DNA of 64,000 nt from Lactobacillus mulieris (lineage in GTDB: Bacteria > Bacillota > Bacilli > Lactobacillales > Lactobacillaceae). The notes under the pieces were generated by a model. It ran no database searches and was not told the DNA's origin. It saw only the letters and a list, made by a program, of their open reading frames with translations. The translations under genes were made by a program, and so were the position numbers. Of the stretch, positions 16,808 to 26,299 are shown piece after piece. Where the stretch lies: NCBI RefSeq assembly GCF_007095465.1, contig NZ_SDGL01000009.1:28066-92065 (forward strand). Direction: 5' to 3'. How positions within the stretch are numbered: the first letter of the stretch is position 1; each line of letters begins with the position of its first letter.

Positions 16808-18033
16808 TACTTTTTCTCTTTTCTCGGATGATATCCTTTATTTTTTTGATTTCTTTTACGCTTTTTATGATGTTTCTTAGCTTTCTTAACTTCACTAGAA
16901 ACAGCTTTTTCAAGTTGTTTCTTTTCTGTCTTTTTCGGCTTTTCAGTTGATAAACCAAATCCTTTAAAATAAACTTGCTTTAAATCAATGCCTGTGAGCA
17001 ATTTACGCATATCCCGCAAGTCATGATCATCACCTAAAGTTACTACAAAACCGTCATGCCCCATTCGTCCTGTTCTACCAGCGCGGTGTAAGTAAGTATT
17101 TTCATCTTCAGGCAATTCATAATTAACCACATAAGTTAGCTTAGGAATATCCAGACCACGGGCTGCTAAATCCGTTGCTAATAGCAACCGTGTTTTACCT
17201 GCTACCAAATCATTAATAGCTTTTTGACGTCTAGTTTTAGGTTGGTTGTTAGTTAATAAATCAAATTTGGTCTGTGAATGACTAAAAATACGCGCAAATT
17301 TTTCTAACGTTTCATTAGAGTCAAAAAATAGAATTCCCTTAAAGCCATCTAGTTTTACCAGCCGTTGCAAAAATTGAATCTTATATCGATTAGTCACTTT
17401 TAAGAAATAATGTTCAACTGGGCTTTTTTGTTCTGGTCGAACATCAATTAAGAAGAAATTAGTTGCAAATAACTCCTCAGCTTCTTGCGTTACGCTACTT
17501 TCAGTCGCCCCAAATAAAACAACTTGACTAGTTGTTGGTAAATTTTGTCCTAAGCTAGAAAGCAGCTCCAATTTAGTAAATTCTAAAATATCATCAGCTT
17601 CATCAATAACCAATTTTTGAATTTTATTAAGCTTTATTTTATTATCTGAAAACAAATCGAAAAAGCGTCCCGGTGTTACAACTAAAACTTCCGGTTTTTT
17701 CTTCTTCAATTGCTCAATCTGTCTACTACGATTACCGCTACCTACCAAAGCTAAAACATTTAAGCCAAGTGCTAAAACGTACGGACGAATCGCATTTCTA
17801 GTTTGAATAGCTAATTCAGTAGTTGGTTCAAAAATCACCATACTTGCATCACTACCAGGCTTAGTAGTTTCTAGCAAAGGTAAACTATATGCTAAAGTCT
17901 TTCCTGTTCCAGTTTTAGCTAAACCTATAACATTTGCCCCGCTTTTAAGGCTTTCATAACTAGCTTTTTGAATTAAAGTGGGACTTTTTTTCCCTTCTTT
18001 AGTTAAGATTGCTTGAATTTCTTTTGAATACAT
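16807..18033 (-). CDS. DEAD-box RNA helicase
   Basis: This ATP-dependent RNA helicase (408 residues) probably acts in ribosome assembly or mRNA turnover. All motifs are present: Q motif PTLIQ, Walker A AKTGTGKT, Ia EPTTELA, Ib TPGRF, DEAD in VIDEADDI, III as GAT, V ATDLAARGLDI and VI HRAGRTGRMG. The C-terminus is a lysine-rich tail of the kind that binds rRNA. It resembles CshB-type helicases. It overlaps by one base both the preceding GH25-like gene and the following EIIC gene. Confidence 0.93.
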   Translation of the reverse strand: MYSKEIQAILTKEGKKSPTLIQKASYESLKSGANVIGLAKTGTGKTLAYSLPLLETTKPGSDASMVIFEPTTELAIQTRNAIRPYVLALGLNVLALVGSGNRSRQIEQLKKKKPEVLVVTPGRFFDLFSDNKIKLNKIQKLVIDEADDILEFTKLELLSSLGQNLPTTSQVVLFGATESSVTQEAEELFATNFFLIDVRPEQKSPVEHYFLKVTNRYKIQFLQRLVKLDGFKGILFFDSNETLEKFARIFSHSQTKFDLLTNNQPKTRRQKAINDLVAGKTRLLLATDLAARGLDIPKLTYVVNYELPEDENTYLHRAGRTGRMGHDGFVVTLGDDHDLRDMRKLLTGIDLKQVYFKGFGLSTEKPKKTEKKQLEKAVSSEVKKAKKHHKKRKRNQKNKGYHPRKEKK

Positions 18034-18746
18034 TATTGTGTTAAATCTCCATAAAGTTGTTTATATTGACCCATTGTGCCGTTATATGCATACATTTCTA
18101 CATCATATTCCATTGCTTTTACATTTTTTATATGCCCTTTATTTGTATAGCGCCAAAATGAATATTGCAACTTATCAGGGGCTTGACTAGCTGTCGACAT
18201 GAATTTAGTTGCAGCTGGGAAGTATTTTTTATATTTAATATCTCCTTGAACCATAACGCTTTTACCATCTTTTAAAAACAATTTTGCTAATTGCCCCATA
18301 TGGTTCCAAAATGCTAATTTATTGCTATCACTACCAGGAGCAGCTTCTAGCAAAATTGGTAGACTTCCAGTGTTATTAGCTGTTTTCTTATTAAAATATT
18401 TATATTGCGCCCTAACAGATGACTCATCACTAAAATATAACACACTACCAAAAGCCAAATTAGTTCCCTGAATTTGACTACGATAGCGTTCATAGTCATC
18501 ATCAAAATAAGACTTACCCTGTGTAGCACGCAAATAAACAAAGGAAACTCCCGCAGCTTGTAACTTATGCAAGTCAACAGAAGCTCGATATTGATCAAGT
18601 TTAACACCAATTACACTCAAGTTTGAGCCAGTTGGTAATGTAGTTCTCTTAGGTAATGTACGATATGCAAACAATAAAGCGCCAATTACCAAAAAGAGAC
18701 TAATAATAATTAATGGTAATGTAGACCGATGACGAAAATGTGGCAC
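18033..18746 (-). CDS. GH25 (lysozyme)-like membrane-anchored protein, probably inactive
   Basis: This 237-residue protein has one N-terminal membrane segment (about residues 9-30) and an extracellular domain that follows the glycoside hydrolase family 25 pattern: GVKLDQYRASVDLHKL, then FVYLRATQGKSYFDDDY, and LPILLEAA. The catalytic acids appear lost: the first Asp of GID is Lys (GVK), and the DxE pair is EAA. The GTG start at 18746 follows AGGAGG at 7 bp; an ATG at 18776 would lack an RBS. It shares one base with the helicase start. A structural or peptidoglycan-binding role is inferred. Confidence 0.75.
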   Translation of the reverse strand: MPHFRHRSTLPLIIISLFLVIGALLFAYRTLPKRTTLPTGSNLSVIGVKLDQYRASVDLHKLQAAGVSFVYLRATQGKSYFDDDYERYRSQIQGTNLAFGSVLYFSDESSVRAQYKYFNKKTANNTGSLPILLEAAPGSDSNKLAFWNHMGQLAKLFLKDGKSVMVQGDIKYKKYFPAATKFMSTASQAPDKLQYSFWRYTNKGHIKNVKAMEYDVEMYAYNGTMGQYKQLYGDLTQ

Positions 18747-18864
18747 AATAAACCCTCCTAGAAATATTTTAACCAATATTCATGGCTATACCAAGACTTT
18801 GTATGGTTTATCTAGTATAATTTCAATATACTTCATTATTAACTAATTAAAAGAGGAGAAAACA

Positions 18865-20160
18865 TTGAAAAAAGAAATTACCTTTACCCAAGGTCTTGCA
18901 ACATTAGTTGGTAGCGTAATTGGGGCCGGTGTATTTTTTAAAATTGGAACAATCAGTCAACAAACTAACTCTGCTGGTTTAACAATATTTGTCTGGATTT
19001 TAGCTGGTTTTTTATCACTAGCATCTGGTTTAACAATCGCAGAAGTTGCTGCCGAATTACCTGTAAATGGCTCCATTCAATATTTAGAATATACTTATGG
19101 TAGTATCTGGGGGTTTTTATTCGGTTGGGCTCAAATAATTGTCTATTTCCCTGCTGAAGCTGGAGCCAGCAGCTCAATTTTGGGTACTCAAGCTAGCAAC
19201 CTCTTTGGAAACAAGATTGCCGCTCTACCAATTTCATTGTGTATGATTACTTTTATTTTCTTAACTAATTTATTAGGAACTAAATTTTCAAGTAAATTAC
19301 AATCGGTAGTCACTGTGATTAAAGTTATCCCACTTATTTTAATCATTATCTTTGGTTTAATGGCTCCTGAACAACATTTTAGCTTTACAGGTTTTGCATC
19401 AAAGAATGCTGTTCCACTAGTAACTGCAATAAGTGGTGGATTATTATCTGCTCTTTTCGCTTTCGATGGGTGGGTTAGTGTTACTAACTTAGCTGGTGAT
19501 TTAAAAAATCCTCAAAAGGATATGGCTAAGATTTTAATTTGGGGATTAGGAATTGTTACAGCCATCTATGTTTTAGTCAACTTTGTATTTTTAAAAACTT
19601 TACCATTTAATAGCATTTATGGTAATCAAAATACTGCTTTCAATACTAGTATTAAGCTATTTGGGAATATGGGCGGTAAATTAGTTACAATTGGTATTTT
19701 GATATCTTGTTATGGTGCCGCTAATGCTTTCATGCTTACTGGTATGCGCGCTCCATATATTTTAGCCCAAAATAATTTATTACCATTTTCCCATCAATTC
19801 AAACAAGTTAATAAAAAGACGGGAGTTCCCGTCTTAGGTGCCGTTACTATCTGGCTCATCACAATGGCTATGATTAGTTTAGGTAATTTCGATATTCTAA
19901 CTGACATGCTGGTATTTGTAATGTGGTTTTTCACAATTATGTTAACCCTATGTCAACCTATTTTGCGTCGTCGCAAGCCTAATCTTAACCGCCCATTTAT
20001 GGTGCCGTTTTATCCAATTACACCAATAATTGCTTTAGCAGGTGGTATTTTTATCATTATAATGACTGTTATTAATCAATTCTGGCTATCATTAATTGGA
20101 TCTGGACTTACTGTATTAGGGCTTCCAATATACTTTTATAAGAAAAAACAGAATAAGTAA
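18865..20160 (+). CDS. Amino acid permease, APC family
   Basis: This 431-residue transporter has about 12 spans and the APC hallmark LVGSVIGAGVFFKIGTI in the first span. FAFDGWVSVTNLAGDLKNP lies in the central loop. It probably carries an amino acid by proton symport or exchange, and resembles the SteT-type serine/threonine exchanger group. The start is TTG with AGAGGAG 7 bp upstream. A TATAAT about 50 bp upstream is the likely -10. It is monocistronic. Confidence 0.88.
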   Translation: MKKEITFTQGLATLVGSVIGAGVFFKIGTISQQTNSAGLTIFVWILAGFLSLASGLTIAEVAAELPVNGSIQYLEYTYGSIWGFLFGWAQIIVYFPAEAGASSSILGTQASNLFGNKIAALPISLCMITFIFLTNLLGTKFSSKLQSVVTVIKVIPLILIIIFGLMAPEQHFSFTGFASKNAVPLVTAISGGLLSALFAFDGWVSVTNLAGDLKNPQKDMAKILIWGLGIVTAIYVLVNFVFLKTLPFNSIYGNQNTAFNTSIKLFGNMGGKLVTIGILISCYGAANAFMLTGMRAPYILAQNNLLPFSHQFKQVNKKTGVPVLGAVTIWLITMAMISLGNFDILTDMLVFVMWFFTIMLTLCQPILRRRKPNLNRPFMVPFYPITPIIALAGGIFIIIMTVINQFWLSLIGSGLTVLGLPIYFYKKKQNK

Positions 20161-20161
20161 T

Positions 20162-20203
20162 AAAAGAGGCTATATTCACTTCACCGTTAAATATAGCCTC
20201 TTG
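20162..20203 (-). terminator. Terminator between the APC permease and hpt
   Basis: AAGAGGCTATATT (20164-20176) pairs with AATATAGCCTCTT (20190-20202). The T-run is better on the minus strand (hpt), but the hairpin also follows the permease stop directly. Confidence 0.75.
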
Positions 20204-20208
20204 ATATT

Positions 20209-20772
20209 TTATTTATTTGCATATGCTTGAATAACTTCTGGCTTTACAACACCAATATATGGAATATTTCTAAACATATTATAAAAGTCTAATCCATAAC
20301 CAACTACATATTGATTACCAACTTCTGACCCATAATAGTCAACAACCACATCATCAACCCGACGAGATGGCTTATCTAGCAATGCCACACATTTAACACT
20401 TCTAGCTCCTAAACTAAGAAAGTGCTGCTTCATAAACTTCATTGTATGTCCGGTATCAACAATATCTTCAACAATTAAAACGTCTTTATCAGTTAAATCA
20501 GTATGAACATCTTTAACTAACTTAACTTTACCAGATGATTCCAAACCATTACCATAACTAGATACATCAATAAAGTCCATCTTACAACGTACATCCATTT
20601 CACGAGCAAGATCAGTCATGAAGAAAATTGCACCAGTTAATGCCCCTACTAATACCGGCTCTTTTCCAGCATAATCTTCAGTTAATTGCTTACCTAGCCG
20701 GACACACATTTCATGAATATCATCACGACTAAATAAAGTACTTTCTAAAATATCTTCGATATTATCTCTCAT
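20209..20772 (-). CDS. hpt: Hypoxanthine-guanine phosphoribosyltransferase
   Basis: This enzyme converts hypoxanthine or guanine with PRPP to IMP or GMP, purine salvage in the cytoplasm. The 187-residue protein has the PRPP-binding loop LIVEDIVDTGHTM near residue 100 and the C-terminal purine-binding region DFYNMFRNIPYIG. It stands alone between two terminators. Confidence 0.95.
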   Translation of the reverse strand: MRDNIEDILESTLFSRDDIHEMCVRLGKQLTEDYAGKEPVLVGALTGAIFFMTDLAREMDVRCKMDFIDVSSYGNGLESSGKVKLVKDVHTDLTDKDVLIVEDIVDTGHTMKFMKQHFLSLGARSVKCVALLDKPSRRVDDVVVDYYGSEVGNQYVVGYGLDFYNMFRNIPYIGVVKPEVIQAYANK

Positions 20773-20825
20773 TGCTAACCTATCCTTGAATCCTTATCTA
20801 TACAATTCTATTTAAATTAATAATA

Positions 20826-20856
20826 ACAAAAAAAGCACTAATTTGTCAGTGCTTTT
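20826..20856 (-). terminator. Terminator of the DUF21/CBS protein gene
   Basis: AAAGCACT and AGTGCTTT pair across a GACAAATT loop on the minus strand, followed by seven Ts. Confidence 0.85.
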
Positions 20857-20863
20857 GTGAATA

Positions 20864-22204
20864 TTATTCAGTAGTTTTGGAATTATTATTCAGTTTTTCA
20901 ACATTGAACCATCTCATGAAGCCTTGCTCTATTTCAGCAACTTCAAATTTATAACCTTCAACAGTTACACTATCACCCTTCTTCAAGTCTGGATAGTGTT
21001 CCATCATATAACCACCGATTGTGATTATATCGCTATCTTGGAATGCCTTAAGCTTTTCATGATAAAATCTTTCAAAGTCGTACAAAGTGGTCTTTCCTGA
21101 AACGCGGACCTTACCATCCTTATCTCGGATAATATATTCATCAGAAACGTCATCAATTTCATCTTTAATTGATCCAAACAGTTCTTCATAAATATCCTTA
21201 TCAGTAACAATCCCACTAGTTCCACCATATTCATCAACAACTAAAACGATTGGAGTATGTTTTTGAATCATTAATTGCAAAATATCTTGAATAGGCATGG
21301 ATTCTGGTACCGTGATAATAGCTCTAATCAATCTACTTAATGATGCGTTGTTACCTTCATTACTCTGTTCTACAATGTCATAAGCATAAACATAGCCAAC
21401 CACATCATCTTTATCATTATCACGCACAACTGGGAAACGACTAAAGCCTTCATCTAAATATAACTTTAGAGCAGTCTTTACCGTATCAGTAGCATCAAGA
21501 ACAGTTAATCGTGTTCTATCAGTCATAATGTCCTTAGCTACTTTATCATTTAATTCAAAAGCTCGCTCCATATACTTCAAATCTTCTTTATCAAGTGCAC
21601 CACCTGTTACTGCTAAACGTGACAACTTAATAATTTCAGATTGTGAATAAATCTCATTTTCTTCAGCAGCTTCTTTAAAGCCCATTAATTTTAAAACACC
21701 ATTAGAACTAGTATTTAAAATCCACACAAATGGGTAAACCAAGGTGTGAAAACATTTAAGGGGAGTTACAATTACCATTAACATTTTTACAGGCATATCA
21801 ATTGCAATATTTTTAGGTACAATTTCCGTAAAAACGACCTCTAAATAGGTTAACAATAATACCCCTAAAACAGCTCCAACAGATTTAGCTAAAGATTCAC
21901 CAAGTGGACTAAACTTTAATCCCCTAATAATAAGTTCTGATAAAGTATCTGTGGAGAACCAACCTAAAACAACCCCAACTAAGGTTGTACCTACCTGTGT
22001 TGTTGACAGGTACTCATTCAGATTATGAACCATATGCAAAGCTCGTTTTAGCTTTTTTAAATTACCTTCTTTGTTAGTAATCATATCTTCAAGCTGGCTT
22101 GGTCTTGTTTGAACAAGCGCAAACTCAGAAATAACAAAAAAAGTAGCAAATCCCAAAATAATAAGTGTAGCAACTAAATTAGTCACTATCTGACTAGTAT
22201 CCAA
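20864..22204 (-). CDS. DUF21 / CBS / CorC_HlyC membrane protein (hemolysin C family)
   Basis: This 446-residue protein has an N-terminal DUF21 domain with about four spans (about residues 1-195), a pair of CBS domains (about 210-335; first IMTDRTRLTVLDATDT, second with IVLVVDEYGGTSGIVT) and a C-terminal CorC_HlyC transporter-associated domain. The DEYGGTSGIVT signature is typical of this family. Relatives (YhdP/MpfA, CNNM) take part in magnesium efflux, so that is the best guess. The hemolysin name is historical. It is monocistronic with its own terminator. Confidence 0.9.
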   Translation of the reverse strand: MDTSQIVTNLVATLIILGFATFFVISEFALVQTRPSQLEDMITNKEGNLKKLKRALHMVHNLNEYLSTTQVGTTLVGVVLGWFSTDTLSELIIRGLKFSPLGESLAKSVGAVLGVLLLTYLEVVFTEIVPKNIAIDMPVKMLMVIVTPLKCFHTLVYPFVWILNTSSNGVLKLMGFKEAAEENEIYSQSEIIKLSRLAVTGGALDKEDLKYMERAFELNDKVAKDIMTDRTRLTVLDATDTVKTALKLYLDEGFSRFPVVRDNDKDDVVGYVYAYDIVEQSNEGNNASLSRLIRAIITVPESMPIQDILQLMIQKHTPIVLVVDEYGGTSGIVTDKDIYEELFGSIKDEIDDVSDEYIIRDKDGKVRVSGKTTLYDFERFYHEKLKAFQDSDIITIGGYMMEHYPDLKKGDSVTVEGYKFEVAEIEQGFMRWFNVEKLNNNSKTTE

Positions 22205-22270
22205 TTTTTATATCACCTTTAAAAATAAAAATTACAATAAACTATTTATATTTTACCATTAGCTAGGCAT

Positions 22271-22927
22271 TTATTTAATTAATTTGAAAATTTTGTCAAA
22301 TGGAACTCTTCCCGGAATATAAGTTGGTGAATTTACTTCAGCAGCTTTATCAGCATAGCCAATGGCAATTGCCATTCCAATCGCCTCATCATCAGGAATA
22401 TTGGTATATTTTCTAATTAAATCAGGATAAGCAACCAATGAATGGGCTGGCATTGTATCTAATCCACGATTGATTGCTAAAAGCATAATACTTTGTGCAA
22501 AAATACCTAAATCAAAAACTGACCATGCAGGAGATTTTTTGGGTATCGTCAAAAAAATAATCGCTGGAGCATAGAACATATTATTATTAGCATTTTCAAA
22601 TAATTCAGTTTTATTATGCAAAAAGTATGTAACAAAAGCGCCCATATTAGACATATTTTGACTAGGGAAAGTTGACCAATCAATTGATAACATTGTTGAA
22701 AAATCTTCACTAACCGGTGCTTTACGTGCAATATATGCCTTGTTTTCACGCTTTAATTTTAATAAAGCTCCACCAGTAATGGCATATGCTCTCCAAGGTT
22801 GCGAATTAAGCAATGATGGTGATTGTTGAGCTTTTTTAATAATCTCTTTGATTAATTCATCATCTACTTTACGAGTTGAAAATTTTCGAGTTGCACGTTC
22901 CTTATTGAACACCTCTTCAAAATCCAT
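22271..22927 (-). CDS. Nitroreductase family FMN oxidoreductase
   Basis: This 218-residue flavoprotein is predicted to reduce nitro compounds, quinones or similar with NAD(P)H. The FMN phosphate-binding signature ERATRKFSTRKVDDELI lies at the N-terminus and the region QQSPSLLNSQPWRAYAITG follows. The C-terminal AIGYADKAAEVNSP segment is also typical. The ATG at 22927 has GGAGAG upstream; a TTG five codons earlier overlaps that site. Confidence 0.9.
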   Translation of the reverse strand: MDFEEVFNKERATRKFSTRKVDDELIKEIIKKAQQSPSLLNSQPWRAYAITGGALLKLKRENKAYIARKAPVSEDFSTMLSIDWSTFPSQNMSNMGAFVTYFLHNKTELFENANNNMFYAPAIIFLTIPKKSPAWSVFDLGIFAQSIMLLAINRGLDTMPAHSLVAYPDLIRKYTNIPDDEAIGMAIAIGYADKAAEVNSPTYIPGRVPFDKIFKLIK

Positions 22928-23007
22928 AATATATCTCTCCAATCAAGTTACACTTTCAATTTATATTATAAGAAAAATGCTTTCAGTTTACTAATATTTT
23001 CATCTAA

Positions 23008-23040
23008 TAAAAAAGTGTCTGACCAGAGGTCAGACACTTA
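23008..23040 (-). terminator. Terminator of xfp
   Basis: AAGTGTCTGACC and GGTCAGACACTT form a perfect 12-bp stem around three or four bases, followed by six Ts on the minus strand. Confidence 0.92.
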
Positions 23041-23051
23041 TATTTTAAGAC

Positions 23052-25421
23052 TTAGTTTAAGCCTTTCCATTTCCATTCAGTAACTTCAGGAATATCCTTA
23101 CCATTATCACGAATGTAAGTGTGGTGCTTAGATAAAAGTCTATCCATTTCATCAATAAAGCCTGCTGCTGGTAAATCAAGATGTTCAACAGCATCTTTGG
23201 CTAAGTGGAAACGGTCAATTTCATTTAATACACGCATATCAAATGGAGTAGTAATGTCACCATTTTCTTCATAACCATGAATTGATACATTATGATTATG
23301 ACGATCGAACCAAATTGATTCCATCATTGGCTTGAAGCCATGCCATGCAAAGATTACTGGCTTATCCTTAGTAAACAAACGATCAAATTCTTCATCTGAT
23401 AAACCATTTGGATTCTTACGTTGACTTTGCATCTTCATTACATCCAAGACGTTAATGTAACGAATCTTAAGTTCTGGGAAATTCTTGTGCAATAAATCAA
23501 TTGCCGCTAAAGTTTCCAAAGTTGGTTCTGTACCAGTTGAAGCAAAGACTACGTCTGGTTCAGCATGTTCATCAGTTGATGCCCAGTCAATATAACTAAG
23601 GCCATTTTCAACTAATCTTTGAGCTTCTTCTTTACTAAACCATTGAGGACGAGGTTGTTTTGAAGTTACCAAAACATTGATACATTCACGGTCCGCAAAA
23701 GCTTTATTACTTACAGCAAGTAATGAGTTAGTATCAGCAGGCAAGTATTCATGAATTAAATCTGGACGATTCTTTTCAAAGAGGTGGGTTAAAAGACCTG
23801 GATCTTGGTGAGTGTATCCGTTGTGATCTTGTTGGAAAACAGTTGAAGTATCAACAATGTTAAGTGCTGGGTAATCATGTCTCCAGTATTGTTCTTTAGC
23901 CTTTCTGAGCCATTTCATATGTTGAGTTAGCATTGAGTCAACAACTCTACCAAAAGCTTCGTAAGTTGCAAAGAAGCCATGACGACCTGTTAAGACATAC
24001 CCTTCAAGCCATCCTTCTGCTTGGTGTTCTGACAATTGAGAATCAATCATTCTACCAGAACGAGCTAAATCTTCATCGTTTGGTTCTTCAATATCTTCCA
24101 TCCATTGACGCTTTTGTCCATCTAAAATAGTGAACAAGCGGTTAGACTTAGATTCATCAGGACCAAAGCCACGGAAGTTAGTTGGATTCAAATTAGCAAT
24201 TTCATTTAGATATTTAGACCATTCTGCCATATCTTGCTTTTCAACACTACCTGGCTTATCAAAATCAATTGCATAATTTCTCCAATCAGGTAAGTGAAGC
24301 CGCTTAGGATTAATACCACCATTTGTGACTGGATTCATTGCCATTCTTTGATCGCCTTGAACTGTATTTTCAAGAACGATATCTTTTGGTGAGCCATCTT
24401 CATTAAATAATTCTTCTGGCTTGTAGCTCTTCATCCAATCAATAAGCATATCTTTATGTTCCATATGTTCTTGATCTACTGGAATTGGAATTTGGTGAGC
24501 TCTAAATGAATTTTCAATTGGGTTACCATCTAAATCAAACTTAGGACCAGTCCATCCCTTTGGTGCACGTAAAACAAGCATTGGCCATTGTGGCATTGAG
24601 TCATCACCACTTTCACGAGCGTGCTTTTGAATAGCCTTAATATCTTCAATAGCTTTATCTAATTCCTTAGCCATCAATTCGTGAGCTTCCATGTGGCTTA
24701 AACCATGAACATTTACAAAGTATGGCTTCCAACCCATACCTTCAAAGTATTGAGTTAATTCACTATCGCTCATTCTTGAAACAATAGTAGGATTTGAAAT
24801 CTTAAAACCGTTAATTTGTAAAATTGGTAAAACTGCACCATCGTGAATTGGGTTAATAAACTTATCACTAAACCAACTTGCTGCAAGTGGACCAGTTTCA
24901 CTTTCACCATCGCCAATTTCAACAGCTGCAATTACATCAGGGTTATCTAAAATTGCACCAACACCATGTGAAAGTGAATAACCAAGTTCTCCCCCTTCAT
25001 GAATTGAGCCAGGAGTTTCTGGTGCAGCATGTGAAGCAACACCACCTGGGAATGAAAAGCGCTTGAACAAGCGTGTCATCCCTGCTTCATCTTGTGTAAT
25101 TTCTGGATATCTTTCAGTGTATGAACCATCAAGATATGAATTTGAAACCATAACTTGGCCACCATGTCCAGAACCTTCAATGTAAAACATATTAAGATCA
25201 TATTTCTTAATTGCACGGTTTAAATGAGCATAAATAAAGTTTTGTGGGACAATAGTTCCCCAGTGACCGATTGGCTTAGGTTTAACATCTTCAGCCTTCA
25301 ATTCTGTTTTTAATAAAGGATTCTTCATTAAAAATAATTGACCAACTGATAAATAATTAGCTGCACGCCAATATGCATCAACACTTCTTAAGTAGTCTTG
25401 TGAATCATAATTAACTGCCAT
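23052..25421 (-). CDS. xfp: Xylulose-5-phosphate/fructose-6-phosphate phosphoketolase
   Basis: This thiamine diphosphate enzyme splits xylulose-5-phosphate (and often fructose-6-phosphate) with phosphate into acetyl phosphate and an aldose phosphate. It is the key step of pentose fermentation. The 789 residues have family length. [17 protein letters not shown] and [16 protein letters not shown] mark the N-terminal domain, [14 protein letters not shown] is the ThDP-binding motif, and [14 protein letters not shown] lies in the second domain. AAAAGGAG precedes the ATG. It is transcribed alone from a good promoter holding a palindrome. Confidence 0.97.
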   Translation of the reverse strand: MAVNYDSQDYLRSVDAYWRAANYLSVGQLFLMKNPLLKTELKAEDVKPKPIGHWGTIVPQNFIYAHLNRAIKKYDLNMFYIEGSGHGGQVMVSNSYLDGSYTERYPEITQDEAGMTRLFKRFSFPGGVASHAAPETPGSIHEGGELGYSLSHGVGAILDNPDVIAAVEIGDGESETGPLAASWFSDKFINPIHDGAVLPILQINGFKISNPTIVSRMSDSELTQYFEGMGWKPYFVNVHGLSHMEAHELMAKELDKAIEDIKAIQKHARESGDDSMPQWPMLVLRAPKGWTGPKFDLDGNPIENSFRAHQIPIPVDQEHMEHKDMLIDWMKSYKPEELFNEDGSPKDIVLENTVQGDQRMAMNPVTNGGINPKRLHLPDWRNYAIDFDKPGSVEKQDMAEWSKYLNEIANLNPTNFRGFGPDESKSNRLFTILDGQKRQWMEDIEEPNDEDLARSGRMIDSQLSEHQAEGWLEGYVLTGRHGFFATYEAFGRVVDSMLTQHMKWLRKAKEQYWRHDYPALNIVDTSTVFQQDHNGYTHQDPGLLTHLFEKNRPDLIHEYLPADTNSLLAVSNKAFADRECINVLVTSKQPRPQWFSKEEAQRLVENGLSYIDWASTDEHAEPDVVFASTGTEPTLETLAAIDLLHKNFPELKIRYINVLDVMKMQSQRKNPNGLSDEEFDRLFTKDKPVIFAWHGFKPMMESIWFDRHNHNVSIHGYEENGDITTPFDMRVLNEIDRFHLAKDAVEHLDLPAAGFIDEMDRLLSKHHTYIRDNGKDIPEVTEWKWKGLN

Positions 25422-25465
25422 TTTTGTTCTCCTTTTAAGGAATTAAAATTCTTTTTTACACTTAT

Positions 25466-25494
25466 ATAATACCCAACTTTTTGCAAAAGTTCAA
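25466..25494 (-). promoter_or_regulatory. xfp promoter with an internal palindrome
   Basis: On the minus strand, TTGAAC (25489-25494), a 17-bp spacer and TATTAT (25466-25471) form the promoter. AACTTTT-TGC-AAAAGTT (25475-25491) is a perfect 7-bp inverted repeat filling the spacer and part of the -35, an operator-like position. A second repeat, AATTGG/CCAATT (25505-25522), lies just upstream of the -35. Confidence 0.6.
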
Positions 25495-25528
25495 CTTATT
25501 TTATAATTGGTTGGGTCCAATTTTGGTA

Positions 25529-25560
25529 CAAAAAATAAGGTCTCTTTCGGCCTTATTTTT
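25529..25560 (-). terminator. Terminator of the nucleoside hydrolase-gntR operon
   Basis: AAAAATAAGG and CCTTATTTTT form the stem with a TCTCTTTCGG loop. The stop codon of the GntR gene overlaps the upstream arm. Confidence 0.8.
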
Positions 25561-26284
25561 ATTGGTTCAAATTAACAAAACTGTTATATCTCATATACTT
25601 ATAATGAATTCGCATATTAGATACTTCAAAAGGGGTCCCATCATCTAAAAAGAAAATCCCTTCCATAACACCTACAGGTTCATTAGCTTGCAAATTCAAT
25701 TCTGATTGATCTTCCGAATTAGATGGCTCAACAGTAATATTCAAAAACGATCTAGTAACAGTTTTGTTTTGAGTATCTTCTAAATAATTAAATAGGGAAT
25801 CTTTTAAAATCTCCGGTGTAAGCTCAGGTACGATCTTTATTGGCAAATATCCTGTTTCAATTAAAAAAGGTTGATTATCAAGTAACCTAAGTCTTTTAAA
25901 CTGATAAACAAAATCCGATTCATTAATAAATAAATCTTGAGCCAATTCTTTACTAGCATTAATAACTTTAAACTCTAAAAGTTTAATTTTTTGCTCTTTA
26001 CCAGGAACTTTAAAACTATCAGTTAACCCCAAGTTAGAGCCTTCATAACGGAACAAGGCTTGATTTTTTAAATACAGTGGATTAATGAAAGTCCCACTTC
26101 CCCGCTTTTTAAAGATAATACCTTGTTGCGCCAATAACTCAAGCGCCCGCTTCATTGAAGACCGTGATACTTGATAATGACTAGCCAAGCTGCGCTCATC
26201 TGGCAAGCGCATATCTTCATATTTTTGAGCGAGAATATTTTGTTTAATATCACGCATTACAGCGCGATAGACGAAATCAGTCAT
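25559..26284 (-). CDS. GntR family regulator, HutC/UTRA subfamily
   Basis: This 241-residue repressor has a winged-helix domain (LPDERSLASHYQVSRSSMKRA, about residues 28-48) and a C-terminal UTRA ligand-binding domain (FKRLRLLDNQPFLIETGYLP onward). It follows the nucleoside hydrolase gene by 15 bp, so it probably controls nucleoside or ribose use, with a sugar phosphate or nucleoside as signal. The ligand is inferred from context only. Confidence 0.88.
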   Translation of the reverse strand: MTDFVYRAVMRDIKQNILAQKYEDMRLPDERSLASHYQVSRSSMKRALELLAQQGIIFKKRGSGTFINPLYLKNQALFRYEGSNLGLTDSFKVPGKEQKIKLLEFKVINASKELAQDLFINESDFVYQFKRLRLLDNQPFLIETGYLPIKIVPELTPEILKDSLFNYLEDTQNKTVTRSFLNITVEPSNSEDQSELNLQANEPVGVMEGIFFLDDGTPFEVSNMRIHYKYMRYNSFVNLNQ

Positions 26285-26299
26285 TTCAATCTTCTCTCT

